A stretch of DNA of 64,000 nucleotides from Acanthaster planci (Eukaryota > Echinodermata > Asteroidea > Valvatida > Acanthasteridae), in assembly GCF_001949145.1 (NCBI RefSeq), contig NW_019091360.1, positions 2,726,864 through 2,790,863 on the forward strand, in the 5' to 3' direction. The notes beneath the pieces were generated by a model, which saw nothing but the letters and a program-made list of their open reading frames with translations, did not search any database and was not told the origin of the DNA. Below, piece by piece: positions 60,767-64,000 of the stretch; position 1 is the first letter of the stretch; each line of letters starts with the position of its first letter. The position numbers were made by a program, and so were the translations under genes.

Positions 60767-63659
60767 TATGTGCACATACATGTATATATCAGGATAAGTC
60801 ATCCTACATGTACATACACGTACAAATCTACCTACGTGTAGTATGCGTTCGTACGTTTATACATCATTACATGGACATGACAGTACAATACATGTACATG
60901 TGTACTGTAGATATTGCATGTACAATGTACATATACATGTACATTGTACATGTAGGCCTACATGTACATGATAGTACTGTACCAGTACATGGTTTAATTT
61001 CAAGATTTTCTTTTCCTTTTTTGTGAAATTAGTCTCTCGTAACTTTGGCTAGTTTGATTTGCTGTGAGTTTTGTGACTGTTTTTGTAACGATGTTGAACA
61101 TGGATCAATGAGTGTAGTGGTTTTATCGTTATGTTGATTATTGTTCTGATCTTCCCAATGTACATTTAACTAATGGGGTAGTTTGCATACAGTGTAACTT
61201 GACACTGATTTTAGATTTTTATCTTTATTTATTCCATTTCTTTACCCAGGGTATGCCCAGTCTCAAACTGGTTTCCATTGGGGCCCTGCCAACATAAATT
61301 ACTACAATAGTTAGAAACTCATGATGAAAAGTAAAATGGACAAATACGACAAACATTAATATAATTTACAAATACAGACCAATACAATATCATACACATG
61401 TGAACATTTAAATAATCAAAGCATTAATTAAACACTGATCATGGGATCAGCAAAAACCCCGCAAAAGAAAAACCTATGGGAAAAAAGAATGCGTCGAAAT
61501 TCCCGATCCAGCTCCAATGAACATGATGAACGCTGGCAACCAAGTTAACAGCTCCGTAGATCAGCTTTTTGGACTAAACAGCACTGGTCATGGCCTTCCA
61601 TAGTTCTGATGTTTGTTTTGAACAGATGGGGGGGATCAATTTTGGCCAAATTTACTTGATCTTTATTTTTCCAAACAAACTAGTGATTCATGGGCAGAGG
61701 CTGTTCGTCTCAAAAAAAAGTAAAGTACGTGTATCTATTTGAATGTTACTCACTGTGTAAAGTGTCCCACAGCCAGAACAGCATTGATGTCTCCCAATAT
61801 TCCCGTGTCTGTGGGCAGTTTCCTTGTTAATGAAATACTGGCTGACTTTAAGTCAGAAGCAAATTTTATTTTTATATTTTTTTGTCATATCCACTATTTC
61901 CTCCATATTCATAATCCTAAAAATGGGAAAAAAAGCTGTGGGGAAATTACTGGTGACTTTGAATGCACGCTGTGAGACAGACCAGAAAAGTTTACAAGTG
62001 TACGCCGGATTGCAGTGCCTCTTCGAGACTAAATTTATTTTGCCATCTACATGTTTATCTAAAGGCTTTTGTGTCATTTGGTTCCTTGGGATTTTGAACA
62101 CGAAGCATTTCAATCTAACCATGTACTAGTATATGGACTTCACAGTCCACCAGATCATGACATATACAGGGCACATGTACTGAAACTATTTGGGAACCAT
62201 TATTTTTTTGAAGTTTTGCCATGTGCTTTCAGGAATGGAAAGGCTGTTTCTGAGAAAACTAGCACAATGAGAAGACTGACCACGAAATAAACCCTCACAC
62301 AGCCGTGCTTCACAACATGTGCTTACTCAGATTTTTGAGTCTCTTATTTCTCAAGTGACCCCCCCCATTTTGAAAATGACCCTGTCAACACCCACCCAGT
62401 TTACACCTAACCACTAACTGGCTGTAACGGTAATGGATGCCTTGCCAGTCAATCTTGATTTATATTAGCAGTTAACAACCTCACACCTTTACCTTCGCCA
62501 ACTCTCCCCGTTTCTGCTTGACTGATGATCGTCAGGTCATTAACCTCATAAGTTTCTAAGTATTATTTCTGTCTTCATAGACGGAGGCCAGGTGCAGTTC
62601 TGTGTCCAAAAGTACAGTGAACTCTCTGTCTTAGAGAAGCGAGGTCGAGCAAAGGGCAGTTAAGTTTGGTATCATGGATGCTCCACAACTGTAAATCACT
62701 CGTAAATGTGTCCATGGAGGAAGGAATACATGCAGATGCATCATTCAGGACACCGTGCTCAGCTTAAAAATTATGATTTTTAACAAGTCCACGCAGTTTT
62801 ACTGGTATGTTCTTCAACAAGGAACCAAAATGCAACTCCACGTGTCATTTTTCAAAATTTTTAAAAGACCGACTTTGGTCATTTACAAGTAAAACACAAA
62901 ATTGCACCTTCAGATTTATAATTAAAGGATTATTTGGTGATAACTAGGCAGACTGTGTCCTTGTAGATGTACATTTGGTTAGCTACTAGTGCAAATCAAA
63001 CAGAGTTGAAGTCGTTAAAAGTAACATGTTTACACCAAATGACTTGATTTAAAAACTTCCCTCAACAGAAAATTGAGCATACATGTATGTATACATGCAT
63101 TTTTCAACAGATGTATTTTCAAACCTTCAGAAAGACCTTGAAAGAAAAATGTGCCCGGGAAAATACCACAAAATTGACGAAAAATGAGACGAAAGATTTG
63201 GCTCTCCTCATTCTCTGTTAAAAATCACTCCCACTATACCAGCAAATCTACATGTACATGTACACGCACCAGGTCTCATACCCTTCAACCATTGAAAATA
63301 ATCTTTTTGTTTGGCTGCCTCAAAAATACACTATGTAATGTGTTCAACATGGTCTTTGGGAACGTCATATTTGACAGCATTTTGATGATGTTACAAAATT
63401 TGGACTGAAAATGTACCGAAAATGCTGTCACATGCACCCTGTAGTGCTTGAAAATTCTATTTACATGTATGATGTTGATTTTGCCGTTCGTTTTGGAGAT
63501 ATCCCTGCTCAAAATTAAAACAAAATTGAGAACTTAGAGCATAACATCTTGAAAATTAGAGCGTGTCGTTTGGAACTGCTGACTTTGGGACCTGATAAAT
63601 TGTGAGACATGTTTTTTAATTGTGTAATTATGGTTTTGATATATGTAGTATGTAAATAT

Positions 63660-63980
63660 CATTAATTTTGGATTTTTGCCCTGCTCGACGTGTGTTATAA
63701 CACTGTATACTCAGTGTTTGCCGCCGAAGGCTTCTGAAAAAACCCACAAGCGTACTCGGGTGGGACTCGAACCCATGACATCCTGATTACTAGTGCAGAC
63801 GTCTTAACCACTCGACCACTGTCAGCTGGCTGGTTTGAGTCAGATGTAGCAGAGGGTACTGCGAAAAACTATTTCCAAGGATGGATTTGCGCTGATTTTT
63901 CCACAAGCCTTCGGGGGCAATCACTGAGTATACAATGTATTATTATACACGTCGGGCAGGGCAAAAATCCAAAATTAATG
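63660..63980. mobile_element. MITE with about 75-bp terminal inverted repeats enclosing a tRNA-like sequence
   Basis: The left arm 63660-63735 (CATTAATTTTGGATTTTTGC, ..., GTATACTCAGTG, ..., CGAAGGCTT) is matched in reverse complement by 63901-63980 with a few differences. Between the arms, on the minus strand, is a tRNA-like sequence. About 321 bp; no ORF. Class unknown. Confidence 0.7.
63756..63822 (-). tRNA. tRNA-like sequence (degenerate, tRNA-Ser-related), probably not functional
   Basis: Read on the minus strand it has an A-box-like TGGTCGAGTGGTTAAG, an anticodon-like loop CTAGTAA and a canonical B-box GGTTCGAGTCC within a good T-arm (TGGG/CCCA). The D-loop wording is like class II tRNA-Ser/Leu genes. 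The acceptor arms do not pair and the anticodon stem is poor, so it is likely a tRNA-derived promoter segment inside the mobile element and not a working tRNA gene. Confidence 0.45.
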
Positions 63981-64000
63981 AACTTCCCCTGGTACAAATC

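Larger units (their letters stand above)
53466..63659. other. Right-hand gene desert rich in TACATGTA palindromes
   Basis: No exon of a recognisable protein was found on either strand. The stretch is dense in the self-complementary strings ACATGTACATGT and TACATGTA, for example near 55256, 56314, 56642, 57897, 60107 and 60937. Some long open frames are simply translations of these repeats (runs of MYMYM or TCTCT). A pogo-like MITE lies at 60592-60766. A 17-bp exact inverted pair (GCCATTAAACTTCATTG) is at 58752-58768 and 58950-58966. It may be an intron of a gene extending to the right, or intergenic. Confidence 0.5.

Overview
This is animal nuclear DNA: six intron-rich genes with canonical GT/AG splice sites, long AT-rich introns, and many short inverted-repeat mobile elements. 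The gene content (two proteasome subunits, RABL2, NUP37, MRPL23) is generic metazoan. The intron sizes, the flood of TACATGTA-type palindromes and the abundance of MITEs suggest an invertebrate deuterostome (echinoderm, hemichordate or amphioxus). That assignment is inference, because nothing in the window names the species.

Layout. Minus strand: PSMD13 (start codon 7356; 3' end beyond the left edge), PSMB2 (11296-9080) and RABL2 (27478-17047). Plus strand: a large protein-kinase gene that I do not recognise as a named gene (33113-39362), then NUP37 (42819-47561). Minus strand again: MRPL23 (52724-49515), convergent with NUP37. I joined the exons by hand. The total coding lengths of the five complete genes are exact multiples of three (RABL2 717, PSMB2 600, kinase 3378, NUP37 963, MRPL23 456 nt), which supports the junctions. 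PSMD13 is present for 307 codons.

Between and inside these genes lie mobile elements. The clearest are: (i) two foldback elements (5024-6145 and 27993-29527) with the same 9-bp ends and arms built of about 16-bp tandem units, with a third degenerate candidate at about 30950-31545; (ii) a compound inverted-repeat element full of CGTCAAC motifs (26124-27240); (iii) hAT-like, pogo-like and unclassified MITEs at 22224-22696, 50420-51110, 60592-60766, 47642-48102 and 51794-52243; (iv) a nested palindrome at 48146-48641; (v) an element at 63660-63980 whose terminal inverted repeats enclose a tRNA-like sequence. Three further dispersed repeats occur twice each.

How the genes relate. PSMD13 (19S lid) and PSMB2 (20S beta ring) are neighbours on the same strand and act in the same 26S proteasome. 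RABL2 is a ciliary/intraflagellar-transport GTPase, NUP37 a nuclear-pore scaffold subunit and MRPL23 a mitochondrial ribosomal protein; I see no functional link among these. The kinase is the least described gene: about 855 low-complexity N-terminal residues precede a kinase domain with an HND catalytic loop and DLG instead of DFG. The right-hand 10.5 kb holds no gene I can support.
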